This document shows, one piece after another, positions 56,701 through 64,000 of a DNA stretch of 64,000 nucleotides. The translations under genes were made by a program, and so were the position numbers. Below the pieces are notes generated by a model. The model worked only from the letters and a program-made list of their open reading frames with translations. It did no database searches and had not been told where the DNA came from. The stretch spans positions 78,501 through 142,500 of the forward strand of contig RPFO01001074.1 in assembly GCA_009746045.1 (NCBI GenBank). The letters are read 5' to 3'. Source of the stretch: Mesostigma viride (lineage: Eukaryota > Streptophyta > Mesostigmatophyceae > Mesostigmatales > Mesostigmataceae). How positions within the stretch are numbered: position 1 is the stretch's first letter; each line of letters begins with the position of its first letter.

Positions 56701-59700
56701 ATCCAGGGGAAGCAGCCAGGGGAATCGCGTTCTGCGTCATGCTTTATCCAGGGGAAGCAGCCAGGGGAATCGCGTTCTGTGTCATGCTTTATCCAGGGGA
56801 AGCAGCCAGGGGAATCGCGTTCTGTGTCATGCTTTATCCAGGGGAAGCAGCCAGGGGAATCGCGTTCTGTGTCATGCTTTATCCAGGGGAAGCAGCCAGG
56901 GGAATCGCGTTCTGTGTCATGCTTTATCCAGCTGAAGCTGCCAGGGGAATCGCGTTCTGCGTCATGCTTTATCCAGCGGAAGCAGCCAGGGGAATCGCGT
57001 TCTGTGTCATGCTTTATCCAGGGGAAGCAGCCAGGGGAATCGCGTTTTGTGTCATGCTTTATCCAGGGGAAGCAGCCAGGGGAATCGCGTTCAGCGTCAT
57101 GCTTTATCCAGGGGAAGCAGCCAGGGGAATCGCGTTTTGTGTCATGCTTTATCCAGGGGAAGCAGCCAGGGGAATCGCGTTCTGTGTCATGCTTTATCCA
57201 GGGGAAGCAGCCAGGGGAATCGCGTTCTGCGTCATGCTTTATCCAGGGGAAGCAGCCAGGGGAATCGCGTTCTGCGTCATGCTTTATCCAGGGGAAGCAG
57301 CCAGGGGAATCGCGTTCTGTGTCATGCTTTATCCAGGGGAAGCAGCCAGGGGAATCGCGTTCTGCGTCATGCTTTATCCAGGGGAAGCAGCCAGGGGAAT
57401 CGCGTTCTGCGTCATGCTTTATCCAGGGGAAGCAGCCAGGGGAATCGCGTTCTGTGTCATGCTTTATCCAGGGGAAGCAGCCAGGGGAATCGCGTTCTGC
57501 GTCATGCTTTATCCATCGGAAGCAGCAGGGGAATCGCGTTTTGTGTCATGCTTTATCCAGGGGAAGCAGCCAGGGGAATCGCGTTCTGTGTCATGCTTTA
57601 TCCAGGGGAAGCAGCCAGGGGAATCGCGTTCTGCGTCATGCTTTATCCAGCGGAAGCAGCCAGGGGAATCGCGTTCTGTGTCATGCTTTATCCAGGGGAA
57701 GCAGCCAGGGGAATCGCGTTCTGCGTCATGCTTTATCCAGGGGAAGCAGCCAGGGGAATCGCGTTCTGTGTCATGCTTTATCCAGGGGAAGCAGCCAGGG
57801 GAATCGCGTTCTGTGTCATGCTTTATCCAGGGGAAGCAGCCAGGGGAATCGCGTTCTGCGTCATGCTTTATCCAGCGGAAGCAGCCAGGGGAATCGCGTT
57901 CTGCGTCATGCTTTATCCAGGGGAAGCAGCCAGGGGAATCGCGTTCTGTGTCATGCTTTATCCAGGGGAAGCAGCCAGGGGAATCGCGTTCTGTGTCATG
58001 CTTTATCCAGGGGAAGCAGCCAGGGGAATCGCGTTCTGTGTCATGCTTTATCCAGGGGAAGCAGCCAGGGGAATCGCGTTCTGTGTCATGCTTTATCCAG
58101 GGGAAGCAGCCAGGGGAATCGCGTTCTGCGTCATGCTTTATCCAGCGGAAGCAGCAGGGGAATCGCGTTTTGTGTCATGCTTTATCCAGGGGAAGCAGCC
58201 AGGGGAATCGCGTTCTGCGTCATGCTTTATCCAGGGGAAGCAGCCAGGGGAATCGCGTTCAGCGTCATGCTTTATCCAGCGGAAGCAGCCAGGGGAATCG
58301 CGTTTTGTGTCATGCTTTATCCAGGGGAAGCAGCCAGGGGAATCGCGTTCTGCGTCATGCTTTATCCAGGGGAAGCAGCCAGGGGAATCGCGTTCTGTGT
58401 CATGCTTTATCCAGGGGAAGCAGCCAGGGGAATCGCGTTCTGTGTCATGCTTTATCCAGGGGAAGCAGCCAGGGGAATCGCGTTCTGCGTCATGCTTTAT
58501 CCAGGGGAAGCAGCCAGGGGAATCGCGTTCTGCGTCATGCTTTATCCAGGGGAAGCAGCCAGGGGAATCGCGTTCTGTGTCATGCTTTATCCAGGGGAAG
58601 CAGCCAGGGGAATCGCGTTCTGTGTCATGCTTTATCCAGGGGAAGCAGCCAGGGGAATCGCGTTCTGTGTCATGCTTTATCCAGGGGAAGCAGCCAGGGG
58701 AATCGCGTTCTGTGTCATGCTTTATCCAGGGGAAGCAGCCAGGGGAATCGCGTTCTGCGTCATGCTTTATCAAGGGGAAGCAGCCAGGGGAATCGCGTTC
58801 TGCGTCATGCTTTATCCAGGGGAAGCAGCCAGGGGAATCGCGTTCTGTGTCATGCTTTATCCAGGGGAAGCAGCCAGGGGAATCGCGTTCTGTGTCATGC
58901 TTTATCCAGGGGAAGCAGCCAGGGGAATCGCGTTCTGCGTCATGCTTTATCCAGGGGAAGCAGCCAGGGGAATCGCGTTTTGTGTCATGCTTTATCCAGG
59001 GGAAGCAGCCAGGGGAATCGCGTTCTGCGTCATGCTTTATCCAGGGGAAGCAGCCAGGGGAATCGCGTTTTGTGTCATGCTTTGAGTTGGTCCCAGTTAC
59101 GGTTCCTTTTCGCCCTGCTTGGGCAGCTGCACCGCCTGGCTCATGTCAATTTGGTGGAACCATCGCCATGTCAAATTCATCTGTGACATCAGCGGCCGGC
59201 ACAAGCCTGCTGTTTAATATGGGACCTCTCGGGACTCGATCATGGCGCATGTACATGGGTAATGCAAACCCATTGTTTCTTACTTTTCCTTCCCTACCTA
59301 AACCCTAAACCCTTCTGACAGCTGTATGACTTCGCGAAGCCTCCCTGGCTAGTTACCTCACTCTTTTTCCCACTTGCTGCGTGCCATGCCAGTTTGCTGT
59401 AAAGAAAGGGGTCCTCCTCGTGCCCGCCGCGGGACACGCACTTCCGGGCATCACCAGGAGCGTGGTACGTACGTCCATGCCCGCCCACTGCCGGCCATGA
59501 CGTCGCTCTGGCTGGTGAGGGTTTGTGGAAGACCTTGGTGGCCATGTGGCTCCCTCGCCCATGGGAACTCCAGCATTCAGGAGTCGCTCATCTCAGCGGC
59601 TTGTGTCTCTTGCATGGTTGATCACCTTGTAAATGTAGCTTTAAGACAAACTCTGGTCCCGCACAGTTCCATTGCTACCAACTTCAGGCCGTCACCATGC

Positions 59701-62700
59701 TCACTGGCACAGTGGTGAGCGTAGGAGGATGTTAGGTTTTACCGGGAACCTTAAAGAGTTTCCCGGAATCATTTGGGAGTGTGATGGATTTATGCAGCTA
59801 GCTGCACTATTTTGGTTCAGGGTTCAGGGTCCAGGGTTCAGGGTCCAGGGTCCAGGGTCCAGGGTTCAGGGTTCAGGGTTTAGCGTTTAGGGTTCAGCAC
59901 CACCAACTGGTACGTCACTAAAACATCTTCCCTGCTCATAAGCTCACCCTCTTGCTGTAACTGGTTCTGCCTTCAAATGAATCCTTCGGCTAATCCCATC
60001 GCCGCGAGATCGAGCAGATGCACGCTCGCTGGGCTATGCTCGGGTACTCGTGGCGTTAGATAAGCCAGCATCACTGGTGCCATCTCCACTGAGATTGCTG
60101 CTGGCATACGTTTATGTGACGGTGTGCAAGGTTTTTACTTTTGTCTCCTCGTTGGACGTTGCTGCTACTGCCATCATCGGACCTTATCGTATTTCGTTGT
60201 CGCGATGGTCCTCGGGATTCATTATTGGGCTCGCGGTGGGATCTAGATTAGCTTGCCATGGTGGCTGCAATCACGTGCTAGCCCTAAATCTGTCATTTGG
60301 CAGAGTGTCCCTGTTGCTGACATTGGCATGATTGCCAGTGTCAGGGTTTGGTCATGGTCAGGCATTGTGGATGGCAAGCGGTACTGCCATTGGCCAGAAT
60401 GGCAAAGTCGTTTACAACCCTGTAAACGTTACGGATGACCTAATGTGGATGTCACTGCCCGTACTCGTCAGGACCCCCTATTGTTTCAGGTACGAAAGAG
60501 CCACGACTGGATTGTTTCCCACGGGCTCATCTCACACCAAGGTGCGCGCTTATGGGACCGTATAGCAGAATAGTCACATATCCAATGTTCCTGGCCCAAT
60601 ATGCATGCTGCGCCCCCATCTGGCCCTCTGCAACTGCTCTGCAGGTCATGGAGCTCGCACAGTCTCTTGGGAGAGAGGTTCTGGAGAGGAGGGTGACGCT
60701 ATCAGAGCTGTACGCGGCAGACGAGGTACAGGTGCAGGGTTCTGGGATGACCTCTGCAAGGACATCACTGTTGCATATATTAACTCACATAGAGAGTCAC
60801 AGCTGGCCTCATGGGCGTAGCCATCACTGCTGGGGATTCAAGAACTGATAGAAGAGAAAGACGAAGAGCGGTAATGATCAGAGGGGAAGAGCAATCAGAC
60901 TCCTGCTTGCAACATGCCGGTGAGATCAGTTTTCCGGGGCAGACACCATACTAGGTAGCTAGCTTCCATGGGACCATCCATCCCTTCAGCAACCTCCCCG
61001 CAGTTGCATTTATAAGCAAATGTGGACAAGGAGCAGCAAGAGCGGTGGGTGCTGCAGATGTACTCTGTGACGTGGCAGAATCGTTTTTTGCTATATATGG
61101 GACCACTGAGGCGCCTGGCATCGCATGCAGGGTTCTATTCGGCACATCAGGATTTAAAAGAACCTTTTGGCCACTTACTTGCTGGCCCATACCACCATAC
61201 TTTTTGTCAGCGCTAGCAATAGCACAGTTAAGCCCGGGGCGACGCTGGGGCTACTTGTTGTGTGTCCTTCCAGAGAGAATGGCGTGGGTAGTTAATGTTG
61301 CAAGTACCCTGTTGTTTTGCCGCGTGTTTTCCCCTCTGTATGTGGGTGTAAGGACGGAACATGCTTCAAGAAGCGTCCTGGCTTTGATTACATAAACTGC
61401 ATGGTCTTATTGGCAGCAGTATCCCTTCCCTGTAATGTAATTGTCCAGGTCGGAGAATTTATCTTTTATTGTTCTGGTGGAAAGCGTTGTGCAAGGTGGA
61501 AGTGCTCTTATTTCACCCCACTCCCTGTTGCAATAAACAAAACGATTGTATGCTTGCTACTGTCTTGAACATCATTTTCATAATTTGATAACTACTTGTG
61601 GACATGTCTGTGCAGGTCTTCACGACGGGGACAATGGGAGAGCTAACTCCGGTAAGTCCGTACATGTCTTTAAGTTTCCTGCGGATTCGTATAAGTACAT
61701 ATTGGATGTTTAGTGAAGTCAGAAACATTTGCAGGTGGAAAATTTTCAATTGTCCTTGAACCTTGACACTTGTGATCGCAAGAGGATTATTATGTTTACT
61801 AAAGTAATTGGTGAATTAGCCATGAGCCCCAAAGATATAGAAGCCTTCTAACTCATAGTGGTGTTAAGTTTACAGTAGTATCAGTATTCCCAGGTTGTTC
61901 CCTTTGAACATCTCGGGCCCCCAAAGTGCGGGGGGGGGTCGATAAGTGGTGCCAGCAGCTGAATCGCCGCTCAACCATGAGGGTGAGAGCAGCCTTTGGT
62001 CTGCGTGGATATGGTCATTGTACTGGTAGCAGCGCTTGTCCTTTTTGCGGCGATCCGACCAGTGGCAGACTTTTTCTGCCTTACCCTGGCCCTCTTTGAT
62101 GCACTGGGAGTTCTTGAGGAACCCCTCCCTCGTGTCTATCTAACGGGCCCCGGCAGGCTGGCTCCCGTTGGATGTCATTGTTGGGTCTAGTCGCTTGCTC
62201 GGCGTAGGTGCTTTGTCATCAGGGTCATCATTGTCGGCTGACCGCGGCTGTAGCTTTTATGTTTGTTGTTCCTGTCATAGAATATGTGCGTTGCTTTCCT
62301 TGCTTGCATGATTGCTGGCTGAATGTTGGGTTGGCTACTTGAGTTCGCATGTTCTCTTGGTAGCCTCTTCTTATAGTATCCCCTTTAATCTTCATAGTAG
62401 TATAATTTTCATGGTTGTTATCATTCATGAATTTATATGCTCAGTCTACTAACTGGCGTGCAGGTGATATGCCATAACTTTCAACAACAGATGGAGGTTC
62501 ATGCTAGACTTTGCGAGAGCGACGGGCAACACATTAATTGCTAAAGGAATGCAATTTACCGTGCATTTGGCTGCTTGCTTCTTACAGGTCACGACCATCG
62601 ATGGACGGACCATCGGTCATGGGCATCCAGGGAGCGTCACACGCCAGCTGCAGGAAGCGTACGCGCAAGCAACAAAATCTAGCGGCTTTGAGCTTCCAGT

Positions 62701-62704
62701 TTGA
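20652..62704 (+). CDS. P-loop (sulfotransferase-like) / fold-type-IV aminotransferase fusion protein, 19 exons
   Basis: Exons: 20652-20732, 21045-21071, 21673-21744, 22187-22255, 34617-34712, 39680-39817, 43279-43337, 43679-43781, 44774-44989, 46035-46135, 47185-47239, 49184-49270, 50061-50112, 50800-50939, 51562-51645, 59393-59464, 60645-60725, 61616-61651, 62588-62704. All junctions are GT-AG and all phases match, giving 561 residues. The N-terminal part has a sulfotransferase-type P-loop (AWSGPRSLSTALMYS, residues 10-24) and its partner motif LIRDPMEMLHSF (R109). The C-terminal part is a PLP fold-type-IV aminotransferase: VQGGDGVWEGLR, LTRGKK, Schiff-base Lys419 in DSKIHHNN, Glu454 in VAETNATNI, and TTGTMGEL. 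The same two-domain layout is known from plant branched-chain-aminotransferase-like proteins; the exact substrate is unknown. No signal or transit peptide is seen, so it is probably cytosolic. Five introns contain large minisatellites, and only 4% of the locus is coding. Confidence 0.93.
21045..21071 (+). CDS. Fusion gene exon 2: 27-nt micro-exon
   Basis: Nine codons, RSDSQVVDE, with acceptor GTGCAG and donor GTAATC, phase 0 at both ends. It joins the P-loop exon to PLYAHYL exactly as the family requires. Standard gene callers often miss exons this short. Confidence 0.85.
21673..22255 (+). CDS. Fusion gene exons 3 and 4
   Basis: Exon 3 (21673-21744) encodes PLYAHYLLTTGLEHPCRDLV and MKAQ; exon 4 (22187-22255) encodes SVDADAVINSLLSAG and TSPIKFIK. 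Both are phase 0. Acceptors are CGCCAG and GCACAG; donors are GTGTGT and GTGTGC. Confidence 0.88.
22311..33400 (+). repeat. 56-bp minisatellite filling intron 4, about 198 copies
   Basis: Unit opens GGATGCGAACGGGGCGCCGG, continues TCCCGCGTGTGTGCGGTGAT and ends GTGGGTAGGTGGGATT. The main variant is the T/G change in GGGAT[TG]GG. Both forms alternate in the left 2.9 kb and reappear at the right end, while about 25180-32735 shows only T. Two units (about 32738 and 32902) are one base short. The unit lacks stops on the minus strand, producing ORFs of about 3,700-3,800 codons that are not genes. Confidence 0.97.
33401..34078. mobile_element. PIF/Harbinger-like MITE, 678 bp, at the end of the 56-bp array
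   Basis: Inverted termini of about 34 bp with two mismatches (GGGCC[AG]ACTCACACGGG..., then TCGCGATCCGT[AG]GTTCG) flanked by a 3-bp TAA duplication (33398-33400 and 34079-34081). TWA target duplications with GGG-starting TIRs fit PIF/Harbinger. No transposase is encoded. It is inserted in the last partial repeat unit. Confidence 0.75.
34475..34556 (+). repeat. 24-bp tandem repeat, about 3.4 copies
   Basis: Unit GCTGGTCACTGTGCTTCATG followed by GCTC, just upstream of exon 5. Confidence 0.85.
34617..34712 (+). CDS. Fusion gene exon 5: LIRDP motif; its 3' end seeds a minisatellite
   Basis: 32 codons, acceptor ACACAG, phase 0. It encodes KHMARGP and GTRHILLIRDPMEML. The last nine bases GAGATGTTG and the donor GTGCGTGGGG form the start of the 29-bp unit that is then repeated about 155 times. 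The exon end chosen here is the first donor, because it joins in frame to HSFAKVVPP in exon 6. Confidence 0.88.
34704..39183 (+). repeat. 29-bp minisatellite of intron 5, unit spans the exon 5 splice donor
   Basis: Unit GAGATGTTG|GTGCGTGGGGAGGTGGGGTG (bar = exon/intron boundary of the first copy). About 155 copies. Frequent variants are GTGAGGTGG, GTGGTATGG and GTGGTGAGG; a few units are 28 bp. Each copy keeps TTG|GTGCGT, so each is a potential 5' splice site. The unit has no stop in any plus frame. Confidence 0.97.
39680..39817 (+). CDS. Fusion gene exon 6
   Basis: 46 codons, acceptor TTCAG, donor GTACCT, phase 0. It encodes HSFAKVVPPTLDETGL and PPVIDASDLMSNPE, the part of the sulfotransferase-like domain following the IRDP motif. 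Confidence 0.9.
40552..42783 (+). repeat. 65-bp minisatellite in intron 6, about 34 copies
   Basis: Unit opens ACCTTCTCCTTGCAACCGTG, continues TTCTTCTGGGGAAGTTGTTT and ends GCACCAGCGCGTGGGATGTT-TTTGC, with 64-bp units where one T is lost. Variants (TTCTCC, CCTCC, TTCTTC, ATCTCC; GTT or GGT) occur in positional clusters. Both strands show long open frames without other support. A 22-bp duplication (GAATCGATAGATACCTGAAT) lies just upstream at about 40447-40490. Confidence 0.96.
43013..43058. other. Perfect 20-bp hairpin in intron 6
   Basis: TTGCCTCATTTGGAAGCACT (43013-43032), a 6-base loop CCTGAT, then its exact reverse complement (43039-43058). It lies about 220 bases before exon 7. Confidence 0.9.
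43279..43781 (+). CDS. Fusion gene exons 7 and 8
   Basis: Exon 7 (43279-43337) ends in phase 2 and exon 8 (43679-43781) starts with the completing base, rebuilding a His codon: GMLHWEAGPRPEDGPW. Exon 8 continues WYKNIHASTGFSQAPRIPK. Donors are GTGAGT and GTTCGA. The phase match is strong support. Confidence 0.9.
44432..44543 (+). repeat. 31-bp tandem repeat, about 3.6 copies, intron 8
   Basis: Unit GATATGGCGCTTGTTATTTT followed by GTTGTCTCCTT, starts at about 44429, 44460, 44491 and 44522. Confidence 0.85.
44774..44989 (+). CDS. Fusion gene exon 9: linker and start of aminotransferase domain
   Basis: 72 codons, acceptor CCGCAG, donor GTATAG, phase 0. It encodes FPLELYELLAMCRPFYATL, a Gly/Pro-rich linker (QPPPPPPALP) and KQLFVSVGGQLLLRDDAK. 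The proline tract marks the junction between the two fused domains. Confidence 0.87.
45438..45630 (+). repeat. CAGCAC hexanucleotide microsatellite, intron 9
   Basis: About 190 bp of (CAGCAC)n with few interruptions at the ends. It yields open Ala-Pro, Ser-Thr and Gly-Ala style frames on both strands that are not genes. A 36-bp duplication (GGTGACCTGGCTGCTTGCAC) precedes it at about 45269-45335. Confidence 0.95.
46035..46135 (+). CDS. Fusion gene exon 10: PLP-domain start; its 3' end seeds a minisatellite
   Basis: 33 codons plus two bases, acceptor CATAG. It encodes VSVLDSIVQGGDGVWEGLR and ELERHLDR. The closing CACCTGGACCG and the donor GTGAGTGTGC are the core of the 27-bp unit repeated downstream. 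Using the first donor gives phase 2, which matches exon 11. Confidence 0.9.
46125..46662 (+). repeat. 27-bp minisatellite of intron 10, unit spans the exon 10 splice donor
   Basis: Unit ACCTGGACCG|GTGAGTGTGCATGCGCC, 20 donor-like copies from 46136 to about 46649. Later units change to GTGAATGTGAATGCGAC and GGACAG or GGATAG. Reading past the first donor meets TGA at once (CCG-GTGAGT read as CGG TGA), so use of any later copy would truncate the protein after HLDR. Confidence 0.96.
47185..47239 (+). CDS. Fusion gene exon 11
   Basis: 55 nt: one base completing Arg of HLDR, then 18 codons LFDSAKAMAFQGVPTREQ. Acceptor AAGCAG, donor GTACGG. Confidence 0.88.
47267..47364 (+). repeat. 49-bp direct duplication, intron 11
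   Basis: Two near-identical copies of a unit containing AAGAAGAAACACATGGACCT and TTTGAGCGCTGTTTGCTAAT, offset 49 bases. The rest of intron 11 (to 49183) has no recognised gene; it includes a TTAATTAATTAATTAA tract at about 47999-48014. Confidence 0.85.
49184..49270 (+). CDS. Fusion gene exon 12
   Basis: 29 codons, phase 0, acceptor CCGCAG, donor GTGAGG. It encodes VREEIVRTLAINGMKDHAHI and RLTLTRGKK, the conserved R-x-x-x-T-R-G segment of fold-type-IV aminotransferases. Confidence 0.92.
50061..50939 (+). CDS. Fusion gene exons 13 and 14: PLP lysine
   Basis: Exon 13 (50061-50112) encodes VTSGMSPEFNKYGCTLI and ends in phase 1. Exon 14 (50800-50939) adds two bases to give Val and continues LAEWKPPVYDN, TASVRRNPPQ and DSKIHHNNLINNIMAK. 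The Lys in DSKIHHNN (residue 419 of the model) aligns with the PLP Schiff-base lysine of the family. Donors are GTACGC and GTAAGG. Confidence 0.93.
51562..51645 (+). CDS. Fusion gene exon 15
   Basis: 28 codons, acceptor TGCCAG, donor GTACGT, phase 0. It encodes AADAVMLDVEGFVAETNATN; the Glu (residue 454) corresponds to the conserved EGxxxN Glu that binds the PLP pyridine nitrogen region in this fold. Confidence 0.92.
51935..59084 (+). repeat. 45-bp minisatellite filling intron 15, about 159 copies
   Basis: Unit GGGGAAGCAGCCAGGGGAAT followed by CGCGTTCTGCGTCATGCTTT and ATCCA. Common variants are TTCTGTGTC, TTTTGTGTC and CAGCGGAAG. Because 45 is a multiple of three, open plus-strand frames of up to about 2,400 codons arise; frame changes occur at rare short units (about 54079, 56535, 57525, 58150). 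A block of 32 units appears duplicated (see findings). Confidence 0.97.
59393..59464 (+). CDS. Fusion gene exon 16
   Basis: 24 codons, acceptor TGCCAG, donor GTACGT. It encodes FAVKKGVLLVPAAGHALPGI and TRSV, the conserved LPGITR segment near the cofactor phosphate. Confidence 0.92.
59816..59896 (+). repeat. Degenerate telomere-like heptamers in intron 16
   Basis: About ten heptamers TTCAGGG or TCCAGGG ending in TTTAGCG and TTTAGGG. It is a variant of the TTTAGGG array at the window end and in the same orientation, 4 kb from it. Confidence 0.8.
60645..60725 (+). CDS. Fusion gene exon 17
   Basis: 27 codons, phase 0, acceptor CTGCAG, donor GTACAG. It encodes VMELAQSLGREVLERRVTLS and ELYAADE, where the family has a helix followed by the strand leading to the TTGT loop. 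Confidence 0.92.
61616..61651 (+). CDS. Fusion gene exon 18: TTGTMGEL loop, 36 nt
   Basis: 12 codons VFTTGTMGELTP, acceptor GTGCAG, donor GTAAGT. Contains the conserved Thr-Gly-Thr loop that contacts the PLP phosphate. Confidence 0.92.
62588..62704 (+). CDS. Fusion gene exon 19 and stop
   Basis: 38 codons and TGA, acceptor TTACAG. It encodes VTTIDGRTIGHGHPGSVTRQ and QEAYAQATKSS, the family C-terminus, so the protein is complete. Confidence 0.92.
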   Translation, partial: VTTIDGRTIGHGHPGSVTRQLQEAYAQATKSSGFELPV

Positions 62705-63863
62705 GATATGTTTATGAGAGTGCCATGAAGAACCTTTGGTGGCTGATCCAAACTAATACTCGGCCCTCACTTACCGGCATGGTGTTGATGATATACTCAG
62801 CACTGGCCTTGTTGGGCTAAACCTCCGGGTCCGATGGATGATGACTTTTTTGTACTAGCGGGCTCCAGCCAGCCTGTCGCGTACCATTCTAGTATGTGCT
62901 GGAGACCTGGAGTAAGCTGTAAACCAAAATGCACATCCCACCCATCCTCCCAAGCCGCAAGTGCCACCACTAGGCTTGGGATGCATGAACTGAGGGAAAG
63001 AGACGAAAGAACTCCAAAGCGTGGAAGCAGCCCCTCCCTAGCATGAAGAATGGTGCCCCAAGCCCAAGAAACCAAGGACCGGGGGGGGGGGGTATTCTCG
63101 CTCGATGGACGACGGCCGTGGACCCGAGCAATTTATTTGCATTGCGGCCTGAAAGACAACAGCCTTGTACAACATGCTTTTTTCAAGGACAAAAAGCTTG
63201 CATGAGCTCTTCATGTTTTTTCAAGGATAAGTGTAACCTTCTGGCTTTTTGAAGGACAGATAGCCTAATTAACCTCAGTGTATCCGTTACGCAAAAATGC
63301 GGTGAAAATACGGGATACGTGAAGTGGGCGCCGTACCCGTACTTTCGGTCCGAAACTTGCCCGCCTTGGCCGAATTTCGCCCATGCAAGGTATGGAAAGG
63401 CGCGGCGTGCGCGGCGCAACGTTGCAAGCAGAAAAAAATATGGTGACGTGGAGCCACGTGGCGCTCACAGCTAGAGCAACGAGCCTAGACCCTCGATTGT
63501 GAAAGTGGCCACGCAGTGGTAAGCTACAGATGTATGGAAAATAGCCATTGTTGGCAGTCGCCAGTCGATCGGCACCGTTTATAATACTAATTCATTGTTT
63601 TGCAGGCCAGCCTACGTTTCTAGTTTCGTGACTTCTTAGCTCTTAGGCCTAAGCTTTCTTGTTTGGTTTTGACAGCCACTAGCCAACAGCTCCGGCAGAC
63701 GATGAGCTTGACGATTTTGACTCTGATAGGGAGGATGTGCATGCAATAGGCAAACTCAGGAGGTAGGCACCCGAGATGGAACTATGTGCAGAAACTGAGG
63801 GTCAGACAAATCGCAAGCTAGATGGTGAAGTGCAACTTTTGCAAGAAGGGTTTTGCATCTCAA
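62705..63863. other. 3' flank and subtelomeric spacer
   Basis: TGTAA at 62918-62922, about 215 bases after the stop, is a plausible chlorophyte polyadenylation signal. Two G-rich homopolymers occur (G11 near 63081). A short acidic reading, DDELDDFDSDRED (about 63700-63740), ends at a TAG near 63764 and could be a terminal exon of something truncated, or chance. No tRNA or rRNA seen. Confidence 0.4.
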
Positions 63864-64000
63864 GGGTTTAGGGTTTAGGGTCTAGGGTTTAGGGTTTAGG
63901 GTTTAGGGTTTAGGGTTTAGGGTTTAGGGTTTAGGGTTTATGGTTTATGGTTTATGGTTTAGGGTTTAGGGTTTAGGGTTTAGGGTTTAGGGTTTAGGGT
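63864..64000 (+). repeat. Telomere repeat (TTTAGGG)n, runs off the window
   Basis: About 19 heptamers in the G-rich orientation expected at a right chromosome end. One TCTAGGG and three consecutive TTTATGG variants (about 63935-63958) interrupt it. The first repeat is about 1.16 kb from the stop codon of the fusion gene. Confidence 0.93.

Noticed and set aside
51890-59308. Plus-strand ORFs of 750-2,400 codons with a 15-residue repeat
   Set aside because: A 45-bp satellite lacking stops gives these in several frames. They lie wholly in intron 15 and have no distinct start or domain.

Overview
The window reads as nuclear DNA of a green plant-lineage organism, most likely a chlorophyte alga. 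It ends in (TTTAGGG)n, the Arabidopsis/Chlorella-type telomere repeat rather than the Chlamydomonas TTTTAGGG type. Genes are intron-rich with GT-AG junctions, there is a plastid-lineage SET-domain methyltransferase, and chlorophyte-style TGTAA signals lie downstream of both genes. The G-rich telomeric strand runs toward position 64000, so the right edge is probably a chromosome end. No ORF in the repeat arrays is a real gene, although several are thousands of codons long.

Region 1 (1-13350) is a graveyard of mobile elements. It holds decayed minus-strand LINE-type ORF1 pieces (1-794 and about 1243-1530), LINE reverse-transcriptase C-terminal remnants (11640-12048 plus, 12242-13015 minus), and a dispersed repeat with a palindrome and a TTAA tail. 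That repeat was split by a very young 8.5-kb Ty1/copia-like retrotransposon (2794-11293) with apparently identical 455-bp LTRs and a 5-bp target duplication. Its domain order is unusual: GAG, integrase, retropepsin, RT, RNase H. Its reading frame breaks six times, always in the direction of a missing base.

Region 2 (13350-20093) is mostly one minus-strand SET-domain protein-lysine methyltransferase gene of the Rubisco-LSMT/SETD3 type. Five exons are recognised. A 3-kb gap before the last exon contains a pogo/Tigger-like MITE, a 40-bp tandem repeat and a 22-bp minisatellite, and one expected exon was not found.

Region 3 (20652-62704) is a single plus-strand gene of 19 exons over 42 kb, transcribed divergently from the SET gene. 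The spliced product is 561 residues: an N-terminal sulfotransferase-like P-loop domain fused to a C-terminal PLP fold-type-IV (branched-chain/D-amino-acid class) aminotransferase, as in the plant branched-chain-aminotransferase-like proteins. All phases join without a break. Only 4% of the locus is coding and about 60% is minisatellite. The arrays are 56-bp (intron 4, 11 kb), 29-bp (intron 5, 4.5 kb), 65-bp (intron 6, 2.2 kb), 27-bp (intron 10, 0.5 kb) and 45-bp (intron 15, 7.1 kb). The 29-bp and 27-bp units each begin inside the exon and carry the exon-intron junction, so the authentic 5' splice site has been copied about 155 and 20 times. This is the most striking observation in the window.

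Region 4 (62705-64000) is about 1.2 kb of subtelomeric sequence and then the telomere repeat.
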